The translations under genes and the position numbers were made by a program. The notes below the pieces were generated by a model, which did not search any database, was not told where the DNA came from, and saw nothing but the letters and a program-made list of their open reading frames with translations. Shown piece after piece: positions 52,211 to 62,568 of a stretch of 64,000 nt of DNA. The stretch lies in the NCBI RefSeq assembly GCF_947495705.1, contig NZ_CANLZR010000011.1:1-64000 (forward strand), written 5' to 3'. This DNA comes from an uncultured Phycicoccus sp. (GTDB lineage: Bacteria > Actinomycetota > Actinomycetes > Actinomycetales > Dermatophilaceae). Each line of letters opens with the position of its first letter. The stretch's first letter is position 1.

Positions 52211-54715
52211 GTGGCGGCCCACCGACCCGACCCCGCGCGCGTGGTCCCGACTGCCACGTACCGGCTCCAGATCCACGGCGGCTTCGGCTTCGACGACGCC
52301 GCGGCGCAGGTGCCGTACCTCGCCTCCCTCGGGGTGTCGCACGTCTACCTCTCGCCGGTCCTCCAGCCGGCGCCGGGCTCGACCCACGGGTACGACGTCC
52401 TCGACCACACCCGCATCAACGTCGAGGCCGGTGGGCGGGGCGCGTTCGAGCGGCTCGTCGCGGCCTGCCGCGAGGCGGGCCTCGGGGTCATCGTCGACGT
52501 CGTGCCGAACCACATGGCCGTGCCGTCGCCGGAGCACCTCAACGCGCCGTTCTGGTCGCTGCTGCGCGAGGGGGCTCGCTCCCCGTACGCGGGCTGGTTC
52601 GACGTCGACTGGGTCGCCGAGGACGAGCGGCTGCTCATGCCGGTGCTGGGTGGCAGCCTCGAGCAGGCGCTCGAGCGCGGCGAGCTGGCCCTGGCCGACG
52701 ACGGCGGCCCCGGCGGCACCGACCCCGTCCTGCGCTACTTCGACCACGAGTTCCCGGTCGCCCCCGGCACGGAGGGGCTGCCCCTGCGCGAGCTCGTCGA
52801 CGCCCAGGCCTACCGCCTGTCGAGCTGGCGGGAGGCCGGCGACGCGCTCAACTACCGCCGGTTCTTCGACGTCACCTCCCTCGTCGCCGTGCGCGTCGAG
52901 GACCCGGTCGTGTTCACCGCCACCCACGCGCTGCTGCTCGCGCTGCACGGGCACGGCGAGGTCGACGGCTTCCGCATCGACCACCCCGACGGCCTCGCCG
53001 ACCCGGGCGGCTACCTCGAGCGGCTCGCCGAGTCGACCGGGGACGCGTGGGTCGTCGTCGAGAAGATCCTCGAGGGCGAGGAGCGGCTGCCCGACGCCTG
53101 GCGGTGCGCGGGGACCACGGGGTACGACGCGCTCCTGCGGGTCCAGCAGGTCCTCACCCCGCCCGACGACACCGGCACCCTGGACCGCCTGTGGGCCGAG
53201 GTCGCGCCCGACCTCGTCGACCTCGACGAGGTCGTCATCGCGTCCAAGCGGCTCGTCGTCGACGACGTCCAGGCCGCCGAGGTCGACCGCCTGATGCGCC
53301 TCGTCCGCCGGGTCCTCGCCGGCGAGGACGCCGCCGCCCTGCGCCGGGCGCTCGAGGCGCTCCTCGTCGCGATGGACCGGTACCGCGCCTACGTCGTGCC
53401 CGGCCGGGGAGTCGACCCCGAGCAGGCCGCCGTCGTCGACGCCGCGGCCGAGCGGGCTCGGGCGCTGCTCGCGCCCAGCGACCACGACGCGCTCGACGTC
53501 GTCGTCCGTCTCGTGCTCGGGGGCCACCTGCCCCAGGCCCAGGTGGACAGCGGCCAGGCGGCCGACGAGTTCCGGGTGCGCTTCCAGCAGACCTGCGGAC
53601 CGGTCATGGCCAAGGGCATCGAGGACACCGCCTTCTACCGGTGGTTCCGGCTGGCGGGGGCGAACGAGGTCGGCGGCCACCCCGAGGTGCCGTCCATCGA
53701 CCTCGACGCCTTCCACCACTGGTGTGCCCGTCAGCAGGCGGAGTGGCCCACGTCGATGACCACCCTCACCACCCACGACACCAAGCGCTCCGAGGACACC
53801 CGGGCACGCCTGATGACCCTCTCGGAGGACGCGCAGGGATGGGCCGAGTGGCTGGAGCGGGCCCGCGGGCTCGCCGACCCGTACCGCACCGCCCGGGTCG
53901 ACCCGCCCACGGAGTACCTCGTCTGGCAGACCCTCGTCGGCACCTGGCCCATCTCGGGCGCCCGGCTCGAGGAGTACCTGCTCAAGGCCGTGCGCGAGGC
54001 CAAGGTCCACACGGCCTGGGTCGACGGCGACAGCGAGTACGAGGACGAGGTCGTCGCCTTCGCCCGCGCGCTCGGCCGGGACCTCGGCGTCCACGAGCAC
54101 CTCGACGCGTGGACGGTGCCGCACGAGGCGTCGGTGCGCGCGAACATCCTCGGCCAGAAGCTCGTCCAGCTGACGATGCCGGGCGTCCCCGACGTCTACC
54201 AGGGCGGGGAGCTCGGGATGCTGGCCCTCGTCGACCCCGACAACCGCCGCCCCGTCGACTGGACCGACCGCGTGGAGCGGCTCGCCCGCGTCGACGACGA
54301 CGAGCCCTGCTTCGACCTCGACGACGACAAGATGCGGCTCACCGCGCTCACCCTGCGGCTGCGGCGCGAGCACCCCGAGGCGTTCGTCGGCCCCGAGGCC
54401 ACGTACACGCCGGTCGAGACCGGCAGCGAGCACGCCCTCGCGTTCGCCCGGGGCGACACCGACGGCCCGCGTGCCGTCACCGTCGTCACCCGGGGGGCCG
54501 GCCGGCTCGCGGCCGCCGGTGGTTTCGGCGACGCCGGGTGCGCGGTGCCGCCGGGCCGGTGGCGCGAGGTGCTGGCCGGCCGGGACGTCGAGGTCGGCGG
54601 GTCCGGGATCGCGCTGGCCGAGCTGCTCACCGAGCGGCCGGTGGCCCTGCTCGTGCGCGTCGACGACGGGGGCGCGGCCGAGGAGGAGACGACCGGCGAG
54701 GAGGTCGGCGCGTGA
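52211..54715 (+). CDS. treY: Maltooligosyl trehalose synthase TreY
   Basis: An 834-residue GH13 enzyme that turns the reducing-end α-1,4 bond of maltooligosaccharides into α,α-1,1. PTATYRLQIHGGFGFDDAAAQVPYLASLGVSHVYLSP is the family start; DVVPNHMA, VDGFRIDHPDGL (Asp), VVVEKILEGEE (Glu), KGIEDTAFYR and TLTTHDTKRSED follow. Insertions between barrel elements make the size normal for TreY. GTG 52211; stop overlaps treZ. Confidence 0.95.
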   Translation: MAAHRPDPARVVPTATYRLQIHGGFGFDDAAAQVPYLASLGVSHVYLSPVLQPAPGSTHGYDVLDHTRINVEAGGRGAFERLVAACREAGLGVIVDVVPNHMAVPSPEHLNAPFWSLLREGARSPYAGWFDVDWVAEDERLLMPVLGGSLEQALERGELALADDGGPGGTDPVLRYFDHEFPVAPGTEGLPLRELVDAQAYRLSSWREAGDALNYRRFFDVTSLVAVRVEDPVVFTATHALLLALHGHGEVDGFRIDHPDGLADPGGYLERLAESTGDAWVVVEKILEGEERLPDAWRCAGTTGYDALLRVQQVLTPPDDTGTLDRLWAEVAPDLVDLDEVVIASKRLVVDDVQAAEVDRLMRLVRRVLAGEDAAALRRALEALLVAMDRYRAYVVPGRGVDPEQAAVVDAAAERARALLAPSDHDALDVVVRLVLGGHLPQAQVDSGQAADEFRVRFQQTCGPVMAKGIEDTAFYRWFRLAGANEVGGHPEVPSIDLDAFHHWCARQQAEWPTSMTTLTTHDTKRSEDTRARLMTLSEDAQGWAEWLERARGLADPYRTARVDPPTEYLVWQTLVGTWPISGARLEEYLLKAVREAKVHTAWVDGDSEYEDEVVAFARALGRDLGVHEHLDAWTVPHEASVRANILGQKLVQLTMPGVPDVYQGGELGMLALVDPDNRRPVDWTDRVERLARVDDDEPCFDLDDDKMRLTALTLRLRREHPEAFVGPEATYTPVETGSEHALAFARGDTDGPRAVTVVTRGAGRLAAAGGFGDAGCAVPPGRWREVLAGRDVEVGGSGIALAELLTERPVALLVRVDDGGAAEEETTGEEVGA

Positions 54716-56556
54716 GCCCCCGCACGATCGAGGTCTGGGCGCCGACCCCCGAGCGGGTCGAGCTCGAGTGGTCTCCCGTCCCGGATCCGACCAATAGGTC
54801 ACGCGGGGTCCGGCGGGAGGCGATGACGCCCGCCGGCGACGGCTGGTGGCGCCTCCAGCTGCCGCCCGGCGTCGGCGAGGTCGACTACGCCTTCGTCCTC
54901 GACGGCGAGGAGCCCGCACTGCCGGACCCGCGCGGCGCCTGGCAGCCGGGCACCGTGCACGGCCCCAGCCGGACCGTCGACACCGCCGGCTTCGGGTGGA
55001 CCGACGACGGCTGGCGCGGCCCGCGGGACGGCGCCGGAACCCTCGGCGGATTGTTCTACGAGCTGCACATCGGGACCTTCACCCCCGAGGGCACCTTCGA
55101 CGCCGCCCGGGCCCGCCTCGACCACCTCGTCGCGCTCGGTGTCGACGTCGTCGAGGTCATGCCGGTGGCCTCCTTCCCCACCGACCGGGGCTGGGGCTAC
55201 GACGGGGTCGGGCTCTACGCCGTCCACGACGCCTACGGCGGCCCGGAGGCCTTCGCGCGGTTCGTCGACGCCTGCCACGCACGCGGCCTGGGCGTCTGCC
55301 TCGACGTCGTCCACAACCACCTCGGCGCCAGTGGCAACTACCTGGCCCGCTTCGGCCCGTACTTCACCACCGCCCACGAGACGCCCTGGGGCCCGGCGGT
55401 CAACCTTGACCACGACGGCTCCGACGTCGTACGCCGGTTCCTGCTCGACAGCGTCCGCCGCTGGTTCACCGACTTCCACGTCGACGCGCTGCGGCTCGAC
55501 GCCGTGCACGAGCTCAAGGACGACTCGCCCCGCCACTACCTCGCCGAGCTGTCCGACGAAGTGGCCGCCCTGGCCCACCGGCTCGGGCGCCCGCTCGACC
55601 TCGTCGCCGAGAGCGACCTCAACGACCCGGTGATGATCACCCCCACCGCCCAGGGTGGCCACGGGATGACGGCGCAGTGGGACGACGACGTGCACCATGC
55701 CCTCCACGTCACGCTCACGGGGGAGACCCAGGGCTACTACACCGACTTCGGGGGCGCGGCGGGGACGCCCGAGGCCACGCCGCTCGCGGTGCTCGCCAAG
55801 GTCCTCACCCACGGGTTCCTCCACGACGGGACGTACTCCAGCTTCCGCGGGTCCACGTGGGGCGCGCCCCTGGACCGGCACCGGGTCGACGCCCGTCGCC
55901 TGCTCGGGTACCTCCAGACCCACGACCAGGTCGGCAACCGGGCGACGGGGGAGCGCATCTCCGCCCTCGTCGATGACCCCGCGCTGCAGGCGGCCGGTGC
56001 CGCGCTGTACCTGCTCGCCCCGACGACGCCGATGATCTTCATGGGCGAGGAGTGGGCGGCGTCCACCCCGTGGCAGTTCTTCACGAGCTTCGCCGAGGAC
56101 TGGCTCGCCGACGCGGTCCGGGACGGGCGGCGCGCGGAGTTCGGCACGCACGGCTGGTCCGCCGCCGACGTGCCGGACCCGCAGGACCCGGCGACACGCG
56201 ACCGCTCCGTCCTGGACTGGGCCGAGGTCGAGACCTCGGAGCACGCCCGGATGCTGCGCTGGTACACCGACCTCACGGCCTGGCGGCGACGGCTGGTCGG
56301 CGACGCGGCGACCCGGTTCGCCGACGTCGACGTCACGGTCGACGAGGACGCCCGCTGGCTCGTCCTGCGCCACGCCCGCGACGGTGCCGGCGCCTACGCC
56401 GTCGTCGTGAGCCTCGGTGCGGGCCCCGTGGAGATCCCGGTCCCCGGGCTCGAGCGGCTCCTGCTCACGTGGGACCCGGACGATGTGTCCGCCGGAGCCG
56501 GGACGCTGGCACATCGTTGCCGATCTGTGTCCGTCGTCTCGGTGGGGCCGCGCTGA
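54712..56556 (+). CDS. treZ: Maltooligosyl trehalose trehalohydrolase TreZ
   Basis: A 614-residue GH13 enzyme that releases trehalose from maltooligosyl trehalose. N-terminal β-sandwich (IEVWAPTPERVEL), then FYELHIGTFTPEGTF, DVVHNHLG, FHVDALRLDAVHEL (Asp), LVAESDLNDP (Glu) and YLQTHDQVGNR. The C-terminal domain is short. GTG 54712 overlaps treY by four bases. With GlgX and TreY it completes the glycogen-to-trehalose route used in osmotic and desiccation stress. Confidence 0.94.
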   Translation: MSPRTIEVWAPTPERVELEWSPVPDPTNRSRGVRREAMTPAGDGWWRLQLPPGVGEVDYAFVLDGEEPALPDPRGAWQPGTVHGPSRTVDTAGFGWTDDGWRGPRDGAGTLGGLFYELHIGTFTPEGTFDAARARLDHLVALGVDVVEVMPVASFPTDRGWGYDGVGLYAVHDAYGGPEAFARFVDACHARGLGVCLDVVHNHLGASGNYLARFGPYFTTAHETPWGPAVNLDHDGSDVVRRFLLDSVRRWFTDFHVDALRLDAVHELKDDSPRHYLAELSDEVAALAHRLGRPLDLVAESDLNDPVMITPTAQGGHGMTAQWDDDVHHALHVTLTGETQGYYTDFGGAAGTPEATPLAVLAKVLTHGFLHDGTYSSFRGSTWGAPLDRHRVDARRLLGYLQTHDQVGNRATGERISALVDDPALQAAGAALYLLAPTTPMIFMGEEWAASTPWQFFTSFAEDWLADAVRDGRRAEFGTHGWSAADVPDPQDPATRDRSVLDWAEVETSEHARMLRWYTDLTAWRRRLVGDAATRFADVDVTVDEDARWLVLRHARDGAGAYAVVVSLGAGPVEIPVPGLERLLLTWDPDDVSAGAGTLAHRCRSVSVVSVGPR

Positions 56557-56564
56557 CCCCCCGC

Positions 56565-56570
56565 TAGCCT
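56565..56570 (+). promoter_or_regulatory. Predicted -10 element for the FtsX-ABC operon
   Basis: TAGCCT, 41 bases before GTG 56612; the leader carries GGGAGGAG (56595-56602). Confidence 0.45.
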
Positions 56571-56611
56571 CACCCCCGGGGCGAGGACCCGCCCGGGAGG
56601 AGCGGTCGGCG

Positions 56612-59600
56612 GTGAGCGGTGCACGTCTGTTGCGTCGGCGCCTGCGGACCCACCCGGTGGCCGTCGCCGCCATCGTCGTCTCGGTGCTCATGGCACTGGT
56701 CGTCGTCACGGCGCTGCAGCTCCTCGCCGCCGCCATCACCGAGGCCGGGGTGCGCTCGACGCTCGACGTGCCTCCCGCCTCCCGGTCGCTGGTCCTCGCG
56801 GGCTCCCTGAAGCCCGGTGACCTCGACCCGGTCGACACCGCGTTCCGGCGTGCCGTGCAGCGACTCCCGGACGTCACCGTGACCCGGGTCGGGACGACGA
56901 CCACGCGGGCGCTGCCGTCCGGGGCCGCCACCGACCGTGCCTTCCTCGCCGACGTCGCCGGCATCGACACGGCCGCCGACCTCACCGACGGGCGGTGGCC
57001 GGTGGCACCGGACGACGCGGCCGCCGCCGGCGACGGGACCGTCGAGGTGGCCCTGCCCCAGCCGGCGGCGGAGGCGCTCGGTCTCGCGGTCGGTGACGAG
57101 CTCGAGACCGCCGACCTCGTCGACGAGGACGCCCCGCCGGTGACGCTGGAGCTCGTCGGTGTCTTCCGGCCCCGGTCGCCGCAGGACGCGCTGTGGGTCG
57201 ACCTGCCGCTGGGCCTCAGCGGCGTGACGACGACCGACTTCACGACGTACGGCCCGTTCGTGCTCGCCCCGGGCACCTTCGACGGCCCGCTCGTCGGGAG
57301 CTCGGCGGTCACGTGGCGGGCCACCCCCGACCTCGGCGTGGTCGGCGCGGCAGAGCTGCGGGCGCTGGGCCGCGACGTGGACGCGGCCGCTCGCGACCTG
57401 CGCCGCGCCACCGGCCTGCCGGAGCAGGCGGGGGCCGCGGGGGCCGCCGCCCCGGCCGGGCTCGCCCTGCGCGGCCCGCGGGTGACGACCTCGCTGCCGG
57501 GGCTCGTCGACGCCGCCGGTCTGGTCGGTGACCGGATCCGGGTGTCACTGCTCACCCCCGTGCTGCTGCTGGCGCTGCTCGGCGCCGTGGCTCTCGTCGG
57601 GTCCGCAGCCCTGCTCGCGACGCTGCGGGACGGCGAGACCAGGCTGCTGCGCACCCGCGGAGCCTCCACCGCCCGGCTCGCGGCGCTCGCAGCGGGCGAC
57701 GCCTGCGCCGTCGCACTGCTCGGCGTGCTCGGCACGCTGCTCCTCGCGCCGGGCGTCACGCGCCTCGCCGCCGGTCTCCCCGGGCCCTGGTGGACGCCGG
57801 CCGATGCGGCCGACCCCGCCCTGTGGCGCGCCCTGCTGCCCTTGGTCACGCTCGCGGTCCTCGTCACGGTCGCGACGACGCTGTGGGTGGGCCGGGCCGC
57901 CCGCGGCGCCACGACGGGGGCGGGTCGCCGGCGGGGGGCCCGGTTCGCCGCCGGGTCCGGCCTCGACCTCCTGCTCGTGCTGCTCGGCGCCCTCGCGGCC
58001 GTCCAGCTGCGCCGGTACGACACGGCGGGCGCCACGACGGTCGACCCGCTGACGGCGGCGGCCCCGGCCCTGGTGGTCGCCGGGCTCGCCGTCGTGTGCC
58101 TCCGGCTGCTGCCCCCCGTCGCCCGCTGGGTCTCCCGGGCCGGCGTCGGCCGGGCGGGGCTCGACGCGGCCTGGGGCGGGTGGCAGTTCGCGCGGCGGGC
58201 GGCGAGCCAGGGAGGCACCCTGCTCCTCGTCCTCCTCGCCGTCGGGATGGGCACCATCGCGCTGGGGCACTCCGCCACGGTGGGTCGGGCCGTCGAGGAC
58301 CAGTCGGCCTTCGAGGCCGGTGCACCGGTGCGCGTGGTCCGCGGGATCTCCGGCGGGGACGCGCTGGGCACCGGCGCGCTCGCCACCGCCGTGTCGGGCG
58401 GCCCCGAGCGGGTGTCGCCGGTCTGGCGCTCGGTGGTCGACCTCGGCGGCATCGACGACGTGACCGTGCTCGGGGTCGACGCCGCGACGGCCGGCCGGGT
58501 GGCCGACCCGAGGCCCGACACGCTCGGCGCGGCGACCTGGCAGGACCTCACCGGGCGGCTCCTGCAGGCCCGGGACGTCGGGGGCGGTGTCGAGCTGCCC
58601 GGGGACCCCCGCGAGCTCGAGCTCACGGTGCGGGTCGAGGGGGCCGGCTCGCTGCAGCGGTTCGGCGTCGGCTTCCCGGCCTCGGCGCACGTCCGGGACT
58701 CCCGCGGCCTGGTCACCTCCCTGCCGCTCGGGGGCCTGTCCGCCACGGCCCGGACCGTGTCGACCGACCTCACCGGCAGGGACCTGCAGCCACCGCTGGC
58801 GCTCGTCGGGGTCTCGGTCCCGGTGCCGGGGTTCGTCGCGTTCCGGGCACCGGAGGCCACGATGGTCCTGGACGTGCAGGCGGTGTTCGTCGACGGGGTC
58901 GAGGTGCCGACCGGTGGTGCCCTCGCGGAGGCATCCGACCAGCGGGGGCTGTGGCGGGCCGCGGCCCCCGCTGCGCTCGACGCCGTCCCGGTCGTCCTCA
59001 CCCGGGAGGTGGCGGACGCCCTCCAAGCCGGAGCCGGACGGTCGGTCGTCCTCCCGCTCGGCGTGCGCGACCTCACCGTGTCCGTCGTCGGGGTCGTCGA
59101 CAGCCTGCCCACGGCCGCGACGCCGACCCGTGCCGTGCTGCTCGACCTGCCGACCGCGATGGCGTTGCCGGACCGCACCGAGGCGGGTGCGGTCCGCTCG
59201 CGGGCGGTCTTCGACCCGGGGGAGTGGTGGAGCGCCCCGCCGGACCCTGCGGCAGCGGCCGCCCGGCTCCGCGCGGACGGGGCGTACGGCACGGTGGCCG
59301 TGGTCCGCGACGAGCTCGTCGCGGACCGCCGCGACGACCCGGTGAACGCCGGCATGCGCTCGGCGATGCTCCTCGTGACCGCGGCGTCGGTCGTCCTCGC
59401 CATGGTGGGCTTCGCCGCCAGCACCGCCGCGCTCGGACGCGCCCGCAGGCACGAGAACGCGGTCCTCCTCGCTCTCGGCATGCCGACGCGGCGGATCCGG
59501 CGCGTCCTGGCGGCGGAGCGGGTCCTCGTCGTCGTCGTCACGGTCCTGGTGGGCCTGCTGCTCGGCGTGGTCGCCGCGCTCGTCGTCGTCCCCCTCCTCG

Positions 59601-59773
59601 TCGGGGGTGACGGTCACGCCCAGGTGCCGTCGGTCCGGGTCGTGCTGCCGCCCCTCGTCCTCGGCGGGTACGTGACGGTGCTGCTGCTCTGCCTCTCGGC
59701 CGTCGGCGCGCTCGTCCTGCGCGCGAGCGTGCACCACCTCGCCGGCCAGCTGCGGGAAGGGGAGCCCTCGTGA
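56612..59773 (+). CDS. FtsX-like ABC transporter permease, large
   Basis: A 1053-residue membrane protein with two FtsX-type blocks. One N-terminal membrane helix (VAAIVVSVLMALVVVTALQLLAAA) is followed by a long external domain (about 45-300), helices at about 310-530, a second external part, and three helices near the end (about 910-1040) preceded by the cytosolic GMPTRRIRRVLAAERVL coupling loop. MacB-like permeases of this size move peptides, lipoproteins or signals rather than bulk solutes. Start at GTG 56612 by GGGAGGAG. Coupled to the next permease (GTGA). Substrate unknown. Confidence 0.82.
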   Translation: MSGARLLRRRLRTHPVAVAAIVVSVLMALVVVTALQLLAAAITEAGVRSTLDVPPASRSLVLAGSLKPGDLDPVDTAFRRAVQRLPDVTVTRVGTTTTRALPSGAATDRAFLADVAGIDTAADLTDGRWPVAPDDAAAAGDGTVEVALPQPAAEALGLAVGDELETADLVDEDAPPVTLELVGVFRPRSPQDALWVDLPLGLSGVTTTDFTTYGPFVLAPGTFDGPLVGSSAVTWRATPDLGVVGAAELRALGRDVDAAARDLRRATGLPEQAGAAGAAAPAGLALRGPRVTTSLPGLVDAAGLVGDRIRVSLLTPVLLLALLGAVALVGSAALLATLRDGETRLLRTRGASTARLAALAAGDACAVALLGVLGTLLLAPGVTRLAAGLPGPWWTPADAADPALWRALLPLVTLAVLVTVATTLWVGRAARGATTGAGRRRGARFAAGSGLDLLLVLLGALAAVQLRRYDTAGATTVDPLTAAAPALVVAGLAVVCLRLLPPVARWVSRAGVGRAGLDAAWGGWQFARRAASQGGTLLLVLLAVGMGTIALGHSATVGRAVEDQSAFEAGAPVRVVRGISGGDALGTGALATAVSGGPERVSPVWRSVVDLGGIDDVTVLGVDAATAGRVADPRPDTLGAATWQDLTGRLLQARDVGGGVELPGDPRELELTVRVEGAGSLQRFGVGFPASAHVRDSRGLVTSLPLGGLSATARTVSTDLTGRDLQPPLALVGVSVPVPGFVAFRAPEATMVLDVQAVFVDGVEVPTGGALAEASDQRGLWRAAAPAALDAVPVVLTREVADALQAGAGRSVVLPLGVRDLTVSVVGVVDSLPTAATPTRAVLLDLPTAMALPDRTEAGAVRSRAVFDPGEWWSAPPDPAAAAARLRADGAYGTVAVVRDELVADRRDDPVNAGMRSAMLLVTAASVVLAMVGFAASTAALGRARRHENAVLLALGMPTRRIRRVLAAERVLVVVVTVLVGLLLGVVAALVVVPLLVGGDGHAQVPSVRVVLPPLVLGGYVTVLLLCLSAVGALVLRASVHHLAGQLREGEPS

Positions 59774-62568
59774 GCCCGGGCCTGGGGCCGTGGCGCCTCG
59801 TGCGCCGCGGGCTCAAGGTGGCCCGGGGCACCGTCGTCGCCCTCACCGTGCTCGCCGCGGTGACGACCACCTACCTCGTCGTCACGGCGCGGGTGGAGTC
59901 CCGCGCCGCGGACGTCGCCATCGCCGACACGGTCTCGCAGGCACCCGCCCAGGCCCGTGAGGTCGGACTGTCCGCACTCCCGGCCGTCGTCCCGTCGCGC
60001 CCCGACGAGACGGGCGACCCGCGGGAGGGGCCCACCGCCCCGTTCGAGGCCGTCGACGAGGCGCTGCGTGACGTCCTGGGGCCGGAGGTCGTCGCGCTCC
60101 TCGAGGAGCCGACCTGGGCCGCCCAGACCGAGCCGCTGGCGGCCACCCGGCCCGGTGGCGAGGCGATCCGTCCCGACGGCACCCAGGCCGTCGTCCGGGT
60201 GCAGAGCGGACTGGCCGAGCGGGTCGAGTGGACGTCCGGCGGGGCGCCGGGGCCCGCCCTGGACGAGGTGCGGACCATCACCGGGCCGACGGGTGCGGCG
60301 CACCCCGCCCGCGTCGTCCCGGTGGCCGTCTCGGCCGGGACCGCCCGGTCGTGGGGCCTGCGCGTGGGGGATGCCCTGGACCTGACCCCCGTCGGCGACC
60401 AGACGCCGATGGCCGCGGTGGTCTCGGGGGTCTTCGTGCCTCTCGAGCCCACGGACGGCTTCTGGGCCGCGGAGCCGCGGATGGCCGGTCTGGCCGCGAT
60501 CCCGACCCCGCAGGGTGGAGTCGTGCCACAGGGTGCCCTCGTCGCCGCGGCGGAGAGCTACGGTGCCGTCTCCGACTCCCTCTGGCGCACGCCACCGGAG
60601 GCCGAGGAGCCGGCGGAGTCACCCGTCCTGGCCGCGACCTGGCGCTACCCGCTCGATGCCGGCCGGCTGACCCAGGAGGATGTCGAGCCGATGCGGCGCG
60701 TCCTCGTCCGGCTCGCCACCGACAGCCGCCTGGTGGGGCTCACGGCCCGACCGCTGGAGACCACCACCGGGCTCGCCGGGCTTCTCGACCGGTACGACTC
60801 GGCGGTCGCGGGTGCCCGCGTCCTGACGTCGTTCGCGACCGCGGGGCTCACCGCGCTCGCGGTGCTCGTCCTCGCGCTCACCGCCATCGTCGCGGTGCGC
60901 CGGCGGGCGCCCGAGATCCGCCTGCTGCGCGCCCGCGGTGGCTCGGTCCGGCAGGTGGTGGCCCAGGTCGGCACCGGCACGGCGGGCTCCACCCTGCCCG
61001 TCGTCGCCCTCGCAGCCGTCGCCGGGATGCTCCTGGTCCCGGGCACCACCGGCACGGACCTGTGGCTCCAGGTGGCGGCCGTCGGGCTCGTCCCCGTCCT
61101 CGCGACGGCCGGTGCGGCGCTCGCCCAGGTCCGCGAGCTCGACCGGAGCGACGCGTCCGAGGACGCCGTGCGGCAGCGGCGGGTCGTGCGCCTCGCCCGC
61201 CGCCTCGTCGCGGAGACCGGTGTGCTCGCCGTCGCCGTGCTCGCCGTGCTGACGGTCCAGGCCCGCGGCGGTCAGATCGCCGCCGGGCGCACCGACTGGT
61301 ACGCCGCCCTCACGCCCGTCCTCGTCGCGATCGCCGTCTCGCTCCTCGTCCTGCGCCTCCTGCCGTGGCCGGTGCGGTGGGCCTCCGGGCTCGCCGGGCG
61401 GGGACGCGGGCTCGTCGCCTTCGTCGGTCTCGCCCGGGCCGCGCGCACCGGGGCCGTGGCGGCCGTGCCCGTCGTCGCCGTCGTCGTCGGCTCCTCGGTG
61501 CTGGCCCTCTTCGCCGCCCTGTCGCTGACGATCCAGGACGAGCGGGAGGTCGCCTCCTACCGGGCGGTCGGCGCGCCCGCCCGGGTCGACGCCCTGCGGG
61601 TCGACCCCGAGGACATCGCCGCGCTCGAGGCGCGCCCCGGGGTCGGCGTGGCCGTCGCGGCCTATGTCGAGTCCGCCCAGCTCGTCGCCGGGAGCCGTGC
61701 GGAGCCGGTCGAGCTCGTCGCGACGGATGCCGCCGCGTACGCGCGGGTCGTGGCGGGCACCCCGCTGGCCCTCCCGGCGGTGCCCGGGGTCGAGGGGGAC
61801 CCGCTGCCCGTCGTCGCCGGTGCGCTGCCGGACGCCGAGGGCGGGGTCGAGCTGCTCGTGCGCGGCGTGCGCATCCCGGTGCGAGCCGCAGCGCTCGACG
61901 AGGACCTGGTGCGCGACGACGGCACGCGCGCGGTCCCCATGGTCGTCGTCGACCTCGCGCGCCTGCGCGAGGTCGTGCCGGCGGCCCAGCCCGACACCGC
62001 CTTCCTCACCGTCGACGACACCGGTGCCGCCGCTCTCGACGGGCTCCGCGACCCCGGCTCGCTCACCCCGAGCGGGCGGGTGACCGGGGTGGCCACCGCC
62101 GGCGCCGTCACGGACCGCGTCGCGGCCCTGGCGCTGCCGCGGCTCGTCGCGGGCACGTACGCGGTGGGGGCGGGACTCGCCGCCCTGCTGACCCTCCTCG
62201 CCGTCGCCCTGCTGCTCGCGGCGACCAGACCCGACCGCACCGTGCTCGTCCTCAGGCTCCGGGCCATGGGGCTGCGTGACGGCGGCGAGCGGGCCCTCGC
62301 CTGGGCGGAGGTGCTCCCCGTCGTGGCGTTCGCCGCGGTGTCCGGGGCCCTCGTCGGCACGCTCGCGCCGCGCCTCGTGGAGACCGCCGTCGACCTGTCA
62401 CCGTTGACCGGTGGGCTCACCCGCCCCGGTCTCCCCCCGCACGTGCCGACCGCCGTCGGCGCGGGCGTGTTCGTTCTCGTCCTCGGGGCGCTCGCCCTCG
62501 TCCTCGACGCCGCGTCCGCCCGGCGCGGCAGCCTCGCCGACCACCTGCGTGGAGGAGATCCGGCATGA
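59770..62568 (+). CDS. FtsX-like ABC transporter permease, second
   Basis: A 932-residue membrane protein of the same plan: a helix near the start (GTVVALTVLAAVTTTYLVV), an external domain to about 345, a block of helices (about 345-600) with RRAPEIRLLRARGGSVRQVV as coupling loop, another external part and closing helices (LAALLTLLAVALLLAA; VFVLVLGALALVLDA). It probably pairs with the upstream permease to form one channel. Stop overlaps the ATPase start (ATGA). Confidence 0.82.
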   Translation: MSPGLGPWRLVRRGLKVARGTVVALTVLAAVTTTYLVVTARVESRAADVAIADTVSQAPAQAREVGLSALPAVVPSRPDETGDPREGPTAPFEAVDEALRDVLGPEVVALLEEPTWAAQTEPLAATRPGGEAIRPDGTQAVVRVQSGLAERVEWTSGGAPGPALDEVRTITGPTGAAHPARVVPVAVSAGTARSWGLRVGDALDLTPVGDQTPMAAVVSGVFVPLEPTDGFWAAEPRMAGLAAIPTPQGGVVPQGALVAAAESYGAVSDSLWRTPPEAEEPAESPVLAATWRYPLDAGRLTQEDVEPMRRVLVRLATDSRLVGLTARPLETTTGLAGLLDRYDSAVAGARVLTSFATAGLTALAVLVLALTAIVAVRRRAPEIRLLRARGGSVRQVVAQVGTGTAGSTLPVVALAAVAGMLLVPGTTGTDLWLQVAAVGLVPVLATAGAALAQVRELDRSDASEDAVRQRRVVRLARRLVAETGVLAVAVLAVLTVQARGGQIAAGRTDWYAALTPVLVAIAVSLLVLRLLPWPVRWASGLAGRGRGLVAFVGLARAARTGAVAAVPVVAVVVGSSVLALFAALSLTIQDEREVASYRAVGAPARVDALRVDPEDIAALEARPGVGVAVAAYVESAQLVAGSRAEPVELVATDAAAYARVVAGTPLALPAVPGVEGDPLPVVAGALPDAEGGVELLVRGVRIPVRAAALDEDLVRDDGTRAVPMVVVDLARLREVVPAAQPDTAFLTVDDTGAAALDGLRDPGSLTPSGRVTGVATAGAVTDRVAALALPRLVAGTYAVGAGLAALLTLLAVALLLAATRPDRTVLVLRLRAMGLRDGGERALAWAEVLPVVAFAAVSGALVGTLAPRLVETAVDLSPLTGGLTRPGLPPHVPTAVGAGVFVLVLGALALVLDAASARRGSLADHLRGGDPA

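Noticed and set aside
54799-59541. A 1580-codon open frame on the minus strand
   Set aside because: It runs antisense to treZ and the first FtsX-like gene, both with clear domains; its product is Arg/Ser/Thr/Pro rich with no motif. It is a by-product of extreme GC third positions.
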